A stretch of DNA of 64,000 bases, taken from NCBI GenBank assembly GCA_965279295.1, contig CBDIHQ010000013.1, one strand, 5' to 3'. Below the pieces are notes generated by a model, which ran no database searches, was not told the origin of the DNA, and worked only from the letters and a program-made list of their open reading frames with translations. The DNA comes from Aquabacter sp965279295. Its GTDB lineage: Bacteria > Pseudomonadota > Alphaproteobacteria > Rhizobiales > Xanthobacteraceae. Made by a program: the position numbers and the translations under genes. Positions 37,142 to 44,451 of this stretch are shown piece by piece (position 1 is the stretch's first letter; every line of letters starts with the position of its first letter).

Positions 37142-37189
37142 ATGAAGATCGCGAGCTTCAACGTGAACGGTGTACCTCCAGACAGCTGA
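37142..37189 (+). pseudogene. xth: 5' stub of an exonuclease III gene
   Basis: An ATG at 37142 starts 'MKIASFNVNGV', the highly conserved N-terminus of exonuclease III. The similarity stops abruptly after 11 codons and the frame closes at 37187-37189. The rest of the gene is absent from the window. The break lies just after the broken hydrolase and before the GGDEF/EAL gene, so the stub probably marks a deletion or insertion junction near 37174. Confidence 0.55.
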
Positions 37190-37382
37190 AGCCATCCGAC
37201 GAGAATTCAGAACTGTCTAACAAGCGATCACGGACGGGCGGCAGGCGTTTTTGACGCGCTTACTTTTGCCGCAGGAAACAGTATTTTCCGCCGTCCGCCA
37301 GGAAATACTTTCCTTTATCGAGCAGGGCCAGCCGCGCAATCTTGACGCGTGCCCGTCGCAACGCGCCACCGTCGAGTTCTAT

Positions 37383-39401
37383 ATGCGTGTCATTGCCTGT
37401 ATCGCAACGCTCCATAATCTCTGGCTGGTTGCGCTTTCCGCCTTGGTTTGCATCGGTGGCGGTGTCGTTGCATTCGCTCTGTTCCGACGGGCGGTGCAGC
37501 GGCGCGGGGTCCAAAGGTCGGGCTGGATCTTCCTCGGCGCGATCGCCGCTGGTTGCTCGGTCTGGTGTACGCACTTCATCGCCATGCTGGCCTATGAGGT
37601 GAACGCGCCGGTCCACTATGATCCGATTCTCACCATGATTTCGCTGCTGATCGTGATCGCAGGCAGCGCCGCAACCTTCCATCTCGCAGCCACGCCGGGT
37701 CGCCTCAAGGCGATTGCCGCCGGCGCATTGCTCGGCCTGTTCATTGCCGCGATGCACTACACGGGAATGATGGCCTACCACGTCGAGGGCCTCATCCGAT
37801 GGGAGATGGGCTACGTCGCGGCGTCGGTCGCCCTGTCCATGGTGTTCGGCGCGCTTGCCATGCTTCTGGCAACCGACGGGCGCCTGCCCCTGGCTGTTGG
37901 GCTGTTCGTCGCTGCGGTGGTGTCCCTTCACTTCACGGGCATGACGGCCGTGTCGGTCCTGCCCATGGCGGCCGGAGGGTCGCTCGGCGACCCTGCTGAA
38001 GTGGCTTCCATGGCGGTCGCCGTTGCCGGCGTGGCGATGCTGATCGTCGGCACCGGGGTGGTCAGCCAGATGATCGATGCAGACGTCTCCGAGAAGAATC
38101 TCGACGTGCTCCGGCAAATGGCCCTGAACGACGCGCTGACCGGGCTGCCGAACCGCACCAGCTTCCTGAACCACCTGAACCAGCAGCTGGCACGCCCCCG
38201 GCAAGCCGGAGCAAAGGTCGCGGTGATTGGCGTCGACCTCGATAAGTTCAAGGAGATCAACGATATCAGGGGCCATGAAGCCGGCGACCAGGCGCTCAGG
38301 GCCATCGCTGACGGCCTCTGCGCCACACTGAAGGACGGTGAGTTCGTCGCGCGCATCGGCGGCGATGAATTCGCCGCGGTGAAGTGCTTCACGCAGCAAA
38401 AGGACCTGACCGACTTCCTCGCGCGGCTGGAGACTGTGTTCTTCACGCCTATCGTGAGCGATGGGTTCGAGGCGGTTCCCGGCGCCAGCATCGGCGTGTC
38501 CATTCACCCGCAGGATGGCGACACCGCGGCCCGCCTCATCAGCAATGCGGATCTCGCCATGTATCGCGTGAAGTCCGACCTTTCGCGGGCGGTGTGCTTC
38601 TATGAACCGGAGATGGACGAGACCGCCCGCGCCCGCCGCGACCTCGCGATGGACCTCAAGCGGGCCATTGAACGCAACCAGCTGTCCCTCCATTTTCAGG
38701 TGCAGACCGACGTCGCCAAACGCGAAGTGCTGGGCTATGAGGCCCTGCTGCGCTGGAACCATCCCGAGCGCGGCTATATCCCGCCGGTGGAATTCATCGC
38801 GCTGGCGGAGGAAACCGGCACCATCATTCCAATCGGCGAGTGGGTCCTGCGCGAGGCTTGCAGGGAAGCGGCTTCGTGGGGAAACGCCGACAAGATCGCG
38901 GTGAACCTGTCCGCCGTGCAGATCGCCCATAGCGACCTGCCGGAGATCGTTGAACGGGTGCTGTCCGAGACCGGGCTGAAGGCCGACCGGCTTGAGCTGG
39001 AAATCACCGAAACCGCCATCATCCAGGACAAGGTGCGCACCCTCAGTGCCCTGCGGCAGATCAAGGCCCTGGGTGCCACCATCGCCATCGACGACTTCGG
39101 CACCGGCTATTCCTCGCTGGAAACCCTGCGCTCCTTCCCATTCGACCGCATCAAGCTCGACCGCTCGTTCATCAGCGACGTCGAGCACAGCGCACCGGAC
39201 CGGGCGATCATCCGCGCTGTTCTGGCACTCGGGAAAAGCCTCCACATCAGCGTGCTGGCAGAAGGGGTGGAGACCCGCGAGCAGTTGCAATTGCTCCAGT
39301 CGGAGGGCTGCAACGAGATCCAAGGCTATCTTCTCGGCCGCCCGAACCCGCCGCCTCCCCTCGGCTTCAAGATGGGCGTGATCGAACCGCTACCGACGTA
39401 A
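37383..39401 (+). CDS. MHYT-GGDEF-EAL cyclic-di-GMP signalling protein
   Basis: 672 residues from the ATG at 37383; a TTG at 37251 opens the same frame, but the MHYT domain begins right after this ATG. The membrane sensor has seven hydrophobic segments with the copper-binding-type motifs 'WCTHFIAMLAY', 'AMHYTGMMAY' and 'SLHFTGMTAV'. Next come a GGDEF domain with an intact 'RIGGDEFAAV' and an EAL domain with intact 'GYEALLRWNHP', 'LELEITETAI', 'IDDFGTGYSSL' and 'IKLDRSFI'. Both synthesis and breakdown of cyclic di-GMP are therefore possible. The inhibitory I-site RxxD reads KDGE and is degenerate. The likely role is to couple a redox or gas signal at the inner membrane to adhesion or motility. 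Confidence 0.92.
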   Translation: MRVIACIATLHNLWLVALSALVCIGGGVVAFALFRRAVQRRGVQRSGWIFLGAIAAGCSVWCTHFIAMLAYEVNAPVHYDPILTMISLLIVIAGSAATFHLAATPGRLKAIAAGALLGLFIAAMHYTGMMAYHVEGLIRWEMGYVAASVALSMVFGALAMLLATDGRLPLAVGLFVAAVVSLHFTGMTAVSVLPMAAGGSLGDPAEVASMAVAVAGVAMLIVGTGVVSQMIDADVSEKNLDVLRQMALNDALTGLPNRTSFLNHLNQQLARPRQAGAKVAVIGVDLDKFKEINDIRGHEAGDQALRAIADGLCATLKDGEFVARIGGDEFAAVKCFTQQKDLTDFLARLETVFFTPIVSDGFEAVPGASIGVSIHPQDGDTAARLISNADLAMYRVKSDLSRAVCFYEPEMDETARARRDLAMDLKRAIERNQLSLHFQVQTDVAKREVLGYEALLRWNHPERGYIPPVEFIALAEETGTIIPIGEWVLREACREAASWGNADKIAVNLSAVQIAHSDLPEIVERVLSETGLKADRLELEITETAIIQDKVRTLSALRQIKALGATIAIDDFGTGYSSLETLRSFPFDRIKLDRSFISDVEHSAPDRAIIRAVLALGKSLHISVLAEGVETREQLQLLQSEGCNEIQGYLLGRPNPPPPLGFKMGVIEPLPT

Positions 39402-39414
39402 CGCCACACGGCAA

Positions 39415-39451
39415 CCTCCCCGAGGACAGCGATGCGTCCGCCTCAGGGAGG
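39415..39451. terminator. Hairpin between convergent genes
   Basis: CCTCCCCGAGG (39415-39425) pairs with CCTCAGGGAGG (39441-39451) with one G-U pair, around a 15-base loop. It lies between the convergent GGDEF/EAL and RidA genes and may serve both. Confidence 0.45.
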
Positions 39452-39490
39452 AGCGGGAACAGGCATGCGACGTCAGGCCTGGAATGCCCT

Positions 39491-39880
39491 TTAGACCTTC
39501 GCCGCCACGGTCTCCATTTCAACCAGCCATTCTGGCATGGCGAGGCGGGAGACCACGACCCAGGTCGAGGCGGGCACATGCCCAGGGCTGAGGTATTTCT
39601 TGCGATGCGGCGTCAGAAATTTTCGCCCTTCCGGATCGGTCGAATAGACATTCAAGCGGACGATGTCTTCCGGACCCATTCCAGCATCGGCGAGAATGGC
39701 CAACGTGTTCTGCCAGATCTGATCGTGCTGGGCTTCGAAGCCCTCCGCCAGCGTCCCGTCAGGGCGCATCCCCACCTGGCCGGCGATATAGAGCCAGCGT
39801 GCATTCGGCGGCACTTCAACGCTGTGGCTGTACATTGCCGCGGGCGGCGCGATACCGGCTGGATTGTTCGTTTTCAGCAC
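39491..39880 (-). CDS. RidA/YjgF-family protein
   Basis: 129 residues from a GTG at 39880, which has a near-perfect GGAGGAGG upstream; the ATG at 39928 lies before that site. 'LYIAGQVGMRPDGTLAEGFE' and 'VPASTWVVVSRLAMPEWLVE' are typical of Rid-family proteins. Members hydrolyse reactive enamine/imine intermediates or act in catabolic routes. The conserved arginine of true RidA, expected in the C-terminal part, is replaced here (VVVSRLAMP rather than R-x-x-V), so it probably belongs to another Rid subgroup with an unknown substrate. Confidence 0.85.
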   Translation of the reverse strand: MLKTNNPAGIAPPAAMYSHSVEVPPNARWLYIAGQVGMRPDGTLAEGFEAQHDQIWQNTLAILADAGMGPEDIVRLNVYSTDPEGRKFLTPHRKKYLSPGHVPASTWVVVSRLAMPEWLVEMETVAAKV

Positions 39881-39950
39881 GAGACGTCCTCCTCCATATT
39901 CTTTGCAGCGAAGCTTAAATTCAAACACACACGCTTCAGTTTCCGGATGT

Positions 39951-40056
39951 TAGAGCATTTTCAAGCGAAGTGGGTTCCGGTTCGCGTGAAGAAAATGCGT
40001 AAAAACAAAAACCTAGAGCATTTTCGGTGAACCGGGGTTCATCGAAAATGCTCTAG
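39951..40056. repeat. Rhizobiales GAGCATTTTC palindromic intergenic element, double copy
   Basis: The second unit is a perfect 14-base dyad: CTAGAGCATTTTCG (40013-40026) and CGAAAATGCTCTAG (40043-40056). The first unit starts TAGAGCATTTTC at 39951 and has a partial mate GAAAATGCG near 39991. This composite element is widespread between genes in Rhizobiales. The 313-base gap 39881-40193 contains no gene. Confidence 0.8.
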
Positions 40057-40193
40057 CGATCTGCGCTCCTGGTGCGAGGCGGCGTGTCCGGTTCAGGTGG
40101 ACCTGAACCTTTCACAATGGTCGTCTTAAGTCCGGCAGCCCATGACGGCTCCAGGCACGATAGGGCTTCCATACGCGTCGGATGGACAACAGC

Positions 40194-41054
40194 TTAGGCG
40201 CCATGCCCGATTGCATCGAGGCCGGCCATCGCGGCGTCGGGGATCGTGAGATCGGCCGCGGCGAGGTTCTCGGCCAGATGCGCCGGCGACGAGGTGCCCG
40301 GGATCAGCAGGATGTTGGGCGAGCGGCGCAGCAGCCAGGCGAGAGCGACCTGGAGGGGCGTCGCGCCGAGGTCGGCCGCGACCTGGTTCAAGACCTCCGA
40401 CTGGAGGGGCGAAAAGCCGCCGATGGGGAAGAAGGGCACATAGGCGACCCCGTCCGCCGCCAGTTGGTCGATAAACGCATCGTCCATCCTATGGGCGAGA
40501 TTGTACTGGTTCTGCACGCAAACGATCGGGGTGATCGCGCGGCCTTGCGCATACTGGGCGGGTGTCACGTTGCTGAGCCCGATGTGCCGGACCAGGCCCT
40601 GTCTCTGGAGTTCGGCGAGGGCCGTCAGGGGCGCCTCGATCGAGCCTTCGGCCGGGCCATGGACGTCGAACATGACACGCAGATTGACCACGTCGAGAAC
40701 TTGAAGATCCAGATTCCTGAGGTTGTCGTGGACGGCCCGTGTCAGGTCTTCCGCGGAGAAGGCGGGCCGCCATTCCGCGTTCGGCCCCCGGACAGCGCCA
40801 ATCTTGGTCACGATGAGGAGATCCGAGGCGTAGGGGTGAAGGGCCTCCCGGATCAGCTGGTTTGTGATGTGCGGGCCGTAGAAGTCGCTGGTGTCGATGT
40901 GGTTGACGCCGGCGTCCGACGCGGCGCGCAGCACGGCCAAAGCGGCGGCGCGGTCCCTGGGCGGGCCGAACACCCCAGGCCCCGCAAGCTGCATGGCGCC
41001 GTACCCCATGCGGTTCACGGTCCGGCCGGCGAAGGCGTAAGTCGATGTCGTCAT
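40194..41054 (-). CDS. Aldo/keto reductase
   Basis: 286 residues. The (beta/alpha)8 fold is recognised by 'AGVNHIDTSDFYGPHITNQL' (catalytic Asp and Tyr), 'LLIVTKIGAVRG' (Lys), and 'GLVRHIGLSNVTPAQYAQG'; the NADPH site is 'NILLIPGTSSPAHLAENLAA'. In the position of the usual catalytic histidine the sequence reads 'NLRVMFD', so the His is replaced, as in some bacterial members related to AKR11-13. It reduces aldehydes or ketones with NADPH; the substrate is unknown. It stands alone, divergent from the dnaE2 relic and the TetR gene. Confidence 0.88.
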   Translation of the reverse strand: MTTSTYAFAGRTVNRMGYGAMQLAGPGVFGPPRDRAAALAVLRAASDAGVNHIDTSDFYGPHITNQLIREALHPYASDLLIVTKIGAVRGPNAEWRPAFSAEDLTRAVHDNLRNLDLQVLDVVNLRVMFDVHGPAEGSIEAPLTALAELQRQGLVRHIGLSNVTPAQYAQGRAITPIVCVQNQYNLAHRMDDAFIDQLAADGVAYVPFFPIGGFSPLQSEVLNQVAADLGATPLQVALAWLLRRSPNILLIPGTSSPAHLAENLAAADLTIPDAAMAGLDAIGHGA

Positions 41055-41149
41055 GGCGGTCTCCCTTGGAAGGACGCAGATCTAGACCTTGCCGCGCTGC
41101 ATGATAATCGCCCACAATCCGAACGGCCTGTACGGATTGGCGGACAATG

Positions 41150-41440
41150 GCGCATCATTTGGCGGATGTGAACGCCTTCCTGGCGGTGGTTGGCAACACC
41201 GGTCTCGTCCTCGATTGTGATGAACATCACCCCCTTTGCGGAGCCAGGCGGCTGGCGCACAAGTACAAGGCCTGCAACCTCCACCCATCGACGGTCTCGT
41301 GCTGCCGTAGCCTCAGCGCTGGTTATAATGCGGCGGCTTTTGAGGCTCGAGCAGAGGAATGTGACGGGGTGATCGCGTAGGGTCAACGCCAGCACATCGA
41401 CCTTCATGAACTTCAAGATGTCGATGTCGTCCTTACCCCC
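41150..41440 (-). pseudogene. dnaE2: Relic of error-prone DNA polymerase DnaE2 (fragment 2)
   Basis: The minus-strand frame reads 'DIDILKFMKVDVLAL', matching the DnaE2 palm-finger segment, and continues directly with 'TLRDHPVTFLCSSLKSRRII' and 'VEVAGLVLVRQPPGSAKG', then 'VMFITIEDETGVAN', the C-terminal OB-fold region. In a complete DnaE2 several hundred residues separate the first segment from the second, so a large internal deletion has joined them at VDVLAL/LAL. The match ends after VAN. No polymerase function can remain. The rest of the gap 41055-41763 (709 bases) shows no intact gene. Confidence 0.75.
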
Positions 41441-41691
41441 CTCTTCCCCGGTCGTTCCTCCGCCTTGGTGGTTTCTTGCATGGTCCACCACATCAGTTAA
41501 CGCCGGCCGAGAAAGTGCGGGGTCCACCTGATCGGTTCTGCTCTGGTGGGCGTCGTTAGGGTATGCGCTAGGTGTCTTGTTCATGCTTGGCCACCTTCCT
41601 GTTGGAAACGGTAGTGCGAACCATGCGAGCTGGCTCTTGCCGTCCGGGCCGATACCGGGCTCAGAGGGCGAACGAGTGGCTGGAATTATTC

Positions 41692-41707
41692 TGTATCGCG
41701 CGATACA
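41692..41707. promoter_or_regulatory. Perfect 16-base palindrome, probable TetR operator
   Basis: TGTATCGCGCGATACA lies 57 bases upstream of the TetR-family start. Perfect compact dyads of this size next to a tetR gene are typical autoregulatory operators. It probably also controls the downstream peroxiredoxin-like gene, which follows in the same direction. Confidence 0.6.
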
Positions 41708-41763
41708 TAATGTGTGCATAAATGCCCGGCTGCGGGGGGATGCAAACATGGGTGGGATGAAAC

Positions 41764-42414
41764 GTGGCTAGGCCGAGAGAATTCGACACGAGCCAGGCCC
41801 TGCAAGCCGCCGTCATGTGTTTCTGGGAGCAGGGGTATGAGGCGACGTCTATGCGAGACCTGACGGACCGCATGGGCATTAGTGGGCCTAGCCTTTATGC
41901 CGCGTTTGGTCACAAGCGCAGCCTATTTACACAAGCGCTGGAGCTTTATTTTCGGACCTTCACTTGTGATCGTATCGCTCGGCTCGAGGCAGCGCTTCCG
42001 GCTCGCGCCCGCGCCGGCGCGTTCCTCGCCGAGGTCATTGAAAATTCCACGCGGGATATACAACAGCGCGGATGCCTTCTTGTTAACACAGCGGTCGAGG
42101 TCGCACCGCACGACGCCAAAATAAGCGAAATTGTCCGCGCTCACCTCGATCAGGTCCGTGCGTTCTTCGAGCGCAGCCTCGTTGCTGCCCGTTCTTCTGG
42201 AGCCATTCCGCCGGATGTTGATTGCGTACAGGCTGCCGATCATTTGATGGCTGTCCTGCTTGGAATTCGCGTTCTGGCGCGCACCAAGCTGCTTCAAGAG
42301 CAGCTCACCGGCATCGCCACAGCAGCGCTGGCTCCCTTAACGCTAGGTGACACGGTCGTCTACCAAGGCGATGTCGTCATCAAAACCTCAATGAATCAAG
42401 GAATGTTCAATTAA
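41764..42414 (+). CDS. TetR-family transcriptional regulator
   Basis: 216 residues starting at GTG. The helix-turn-helix is 'MRDLTDRMGISGPSLYAAFG' followed by 'HKRSLF'. The ligand domain contains 'QRGCLLVNTAVEVAPHD', common in TetR proteins that respond to small reactive or aromatic compounds. A 16-base palindrome lies just upstream. It is 11 bases from the peroxiredoxin-like gene, so the two are probably co-transcribed and self-repressed, with a stress or xenobiotic signal releasing repression; the inducer is unknown. The base composition from here to about 45.6 kb is less GC-rich than in the flanking genes. Confidence 0.9.
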   Translation: MARPREFDTSQALQAAVMCFWEQGYEATSMRDLTDRMGISGPSLYAAFGHKRSLFTQALELYFRTFTCDRIARLEAALPARARAGAFLAEVIENSTRDIQQRGCLLVNTAVEVAPHDAKISEIVRAHLDQVRAFFERSLVAARSSGAIPPDVDCVQAADHLMAVLLGIRVLARTKLLQEQLTGIATAALAPLTLGDTVVYQGDVVIKTSMNQGMFN

Positions 42415-42425
42415 GGGAAGTCGCT

Positions 42426-42941
42426 ATGACGATGAAGCTCGATTCCGGCCAAATGTTTCCGAGTATTCCGTTATCCCTCGTGTCCGGCGGTCAGGCTGAT
42501 GCGGCAGAGATGTCGGGCTGGCGCATGCTGGTCGTCTATCGCGGCAAGCATTGCCCGCTTTGCAAGAGGTACTTCCAGACGCTCGACAGTATGTCTGACG
42601 AATTCAAAGCTCTAGGCGTTTCCATACTCGCTGTTTCGGCTGATACGAAGGAGAAGGCCGAAGCGGATGTTGCCGAGCAGCGCTGGCGCTTTCCGGTAGG
42701 CTACGGCCTCACGCTCAATCAGATGCGGGCGCTTGGGCTTTATGTCTCAGAGCCGCGCTCGCCGCAGGAGACCGACCGCCCGTTCGCCGAACCTGGATTG
42801 TTCGTGGTTGATCCGGACGGCAAGGCGCACATCATCGAAATATCCAACGCGCCATTTGCTCGGCCTGATCTCACTGGCATCCTCAATGGAATAAAAATCA
42901 TCCAGGAACGGAACTATCCGGTACGCGGCACCATGGCCTGA
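42426..42941 (+). CDS. Peroxiredoxin-like (AhpC/TSA) protein with CPLC motif
   Basis: 171 residues. The thioredoxin fold has 'VVYRGKHCPLCKRYFQTLDS', with Cys43 and Cys46 as a CxxC pair in the peroxiredoxin position, then 'SILAVSADTKEKAEADV' and 'EPGLFVVDPDGKAHIIEISN'. This matches the peroxiredoxin-like redoxin family rather than classical AhpC. It probably reduces peroxides or disulfides in the cytoplasm. It directly follows the TetR gene and lies in the same block as AhpD-like genes, whose family can serve as electron donor to AhpC-type peroxidases; partnership with those is a reasonable inference. Confidence 0.85.
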   Translation: MTMKLDSGQMFPSIPLSLVSGGQADAAEMSGWRMLVVYRGKHCPLCKRYFQTLDSMSDEFKALGVSILAVSADTKEKAEADVAEQRWRFPVGYGLTLNQMRALGLYVSEPRSPQETDRPFAEPGLFVVDPDGKAHIIEISNAPFARPDLTGILNGIKIIQERNYPVRGTMA

Positions 42942-43057
42942 ACAATAAGGTCAAGGGGATGCTATCGGAATATAGAGAATTATGCATCCATCGGGCCGCT
43001 AAAGCGAGTGTAATCGCTGCGGAAAGCCAAATTAGAAGCCCAATTAGGGGGAAAATA

Positions 43058-43456
43058 ATGAGTAGCGACAGCGTGACTGCACAAGAGGTCGAAAACATCA
43101 GTAGAGAGAGCGGCTTCTTGGCGAAGCAGCTTTATGTGGTATTCACGACGCCCACCAATGGGATGGGCCCCGTAATGGCCGCTCTCCAGAGCCACCTCGA
43201 CTACCAGCGGCATTTGGAGAAGGCAGGCCTCATGTTCGCGGCCGGTCCCCATTGGTCAGACGACGAGCAGCGGTGGGAGGGCGAGGGCATGGTGGTGGTG
43301 CGAGCATCGTCGCTATCCGAAGCCGACGCTATCGCGGCTGCCGACCCTATGCACGCGTGTGGCGCGCGCAGCTATCGGGTGCGCCCCTGGCTGGTGAATG
43401 AAGGCACACTTACGGTGAAGCTCGACTTTTCATCTGGCCGCTTTGCGCTCGACTAA
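43058..43456 (+). CDS. YCII-domain protein
   Basis: 132 residues from the ATG at 43058 with a GGGGG stretch upstream; the same frame opens earlier but without a ribosome site. It has a ferredoxin-like YCII fold: 'LYVVFTTPTNGMGPVMAALQ', 'HLDYQRHLEKAGLMFAAGPH', 'AIAAADPMHACGARSYRVRP'. The conserved His (in SHLDYQ) and Asp (in AADP) of the family are present. Such proteins are suspected lyases or dehydrochlorinase-like enzymes; TftG of chlorophenol breakdown is one. The next gene is a haloacid dehalogenase, so a role in chlorinated-compound turnover is possible. Confidence 0.8.
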   Translation: MSSDSVTAQEVENISRESGFLAKQLYVVFTTPTNGMGPVMAALQSHLDYQRHLEKAGLMFAAGPHWSDDEQRWEGEGMVVVRASSLSEADAIAAADPMHACGARSYRVRPWLVNEGTLTVKLDFSSGRFALD

Positions 43457-43518
43457 AATCTGGCTGGCCTTACCAACTGTGCGTATTCCCGAAGAGTGAT
43501 CTTTTCAAGGAATAGACC

Positions 43519-44316
43519 ATGATTAAGGCATTCGTCTTCGATGCTTACGGAACTCTTTATGACGTGCAGTCTGTCATAGGCTCTGCCGAAGCTGCATTCC
43601 CCGGACGCGGCGCACTCATAAGCCAGATCTGGCGACTCAAGCAATTGGAGTATAGCTGGTTGCGATCAATGATGCGGGATTATCAGAATTTCGAATCTAT
43701 TACGCGACACTCTCTCACTTACACACTCGATGTATTGGGTCAAAAGTCAGACGATAAAACGATCGATAAAATCGTCGAATCTTACAATAGGTTGATCCCA
43801 TACCCGGACGCTGGTGGCGCTTTGGACGCACTCGGAGAATATAAAATAGCGATTTTGTCTAATGGAAGCCCGCAGATGCTTAACGCGTTGGTCGGGAAAT
43901 CCACCCTGGCTCGCTACATAGATGTGGTCATCAGTGTGGACTCTAAGAAGGTATATAAGCCAGACCCGCGCGCCTATGAACTGGTCGAAGAGCATTTGGG
44001 TCTTTCGCCGAATGAAATAATATTTGTTTCGTCGAACGGCTTCGATGCGTGCGGCGCGAAGCATTTTGGGTTCCGTGTGGCGCAAATCAAGCGCACCCAA
44101 ACGGACGAACCGCTCAAAATTGTTGACGGGCGCGCAGAGGTTTCGCCGATGGAAATGTTCAATGCGCTTCGCATGCAGCAAGAAAACCTCGGTTGCAAGC
44201 CCGACTTCGTGATCTCTTCTCTTGCAGGTCTCGCAAGCCTGCCTTCAATCATATCTCAGAACCGCGACTCTATATCTGCAATTGATCAATCAGGCGTGTA
44301 TAGTATATCAAAGTGA
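43519..44316 (+). CDS. Haloacid dehalogenase, type II (L-2-haloacid dehalogenase-like)
   Basis: 265 residues, with about 35 more at the C-terminus than the usual 230. The HAD motifs are present: nucleophile Asp8 in 'FVFDAYGTLYDV', the serine/asparagine loop 'IAILSNGSPQML', the lysine in 'SKKVYKPDPRAYELV', and 'IFVSSNGFDACGAKHFGF', which is diagnostic for type II 2-haloacid dehalogenases. It probably hydrolyses L-2-haloacids to D-2-hydroxyacids in the cytoplasm. The C-terminal serine-rich tail is unusual. Neighbours are a YCII protein and AhpD-like genes; a haloacid degradation island is a plausible reading. Confidence 0.9.
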   Translation: MIKAFVFDAYGTLYDVQSVIGSAEAAFPGRGALISQIWRLKQLEYSWLRSMMRDYQNFESITRHSLTYTLDVLGQKSDDKTIDKIVESYNRLIPYPDAGGALDALGEYKIAILSNGSPQMLNALVGKSTLARYIDVVISVDSKKVYKPDPRAYELVEEHLGLSPNEIIFVSSNGFDACGAKHFGFRVAQIKRTQTDEPLKIVDGRAEVSPMEMFNALRMQQENLGCKPDFVISSLAGLASLPSIISQNRDSISAIDQSGVYSISK

Positions 44317-44451
44317 GGCGGAGGCAAAATTTCGCAATGGAAGCAACGACATTTCTAAATAGAATAGACGCGAACGGATTTATCAGAAATTAGAAATGTC
44401 GACCAAGCACGGCTTGATATTTTCATATAAAATGGGAAAGGAGGCATACAA

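Noticed and set aside
37042..37254. A frameshift explaining the end of the Tex30-like hydrolase
   Set aside because: The conserved C-terminal helix continues in the same frame after the TGA, so a nonsense codon and not a frameshift accounts for it.
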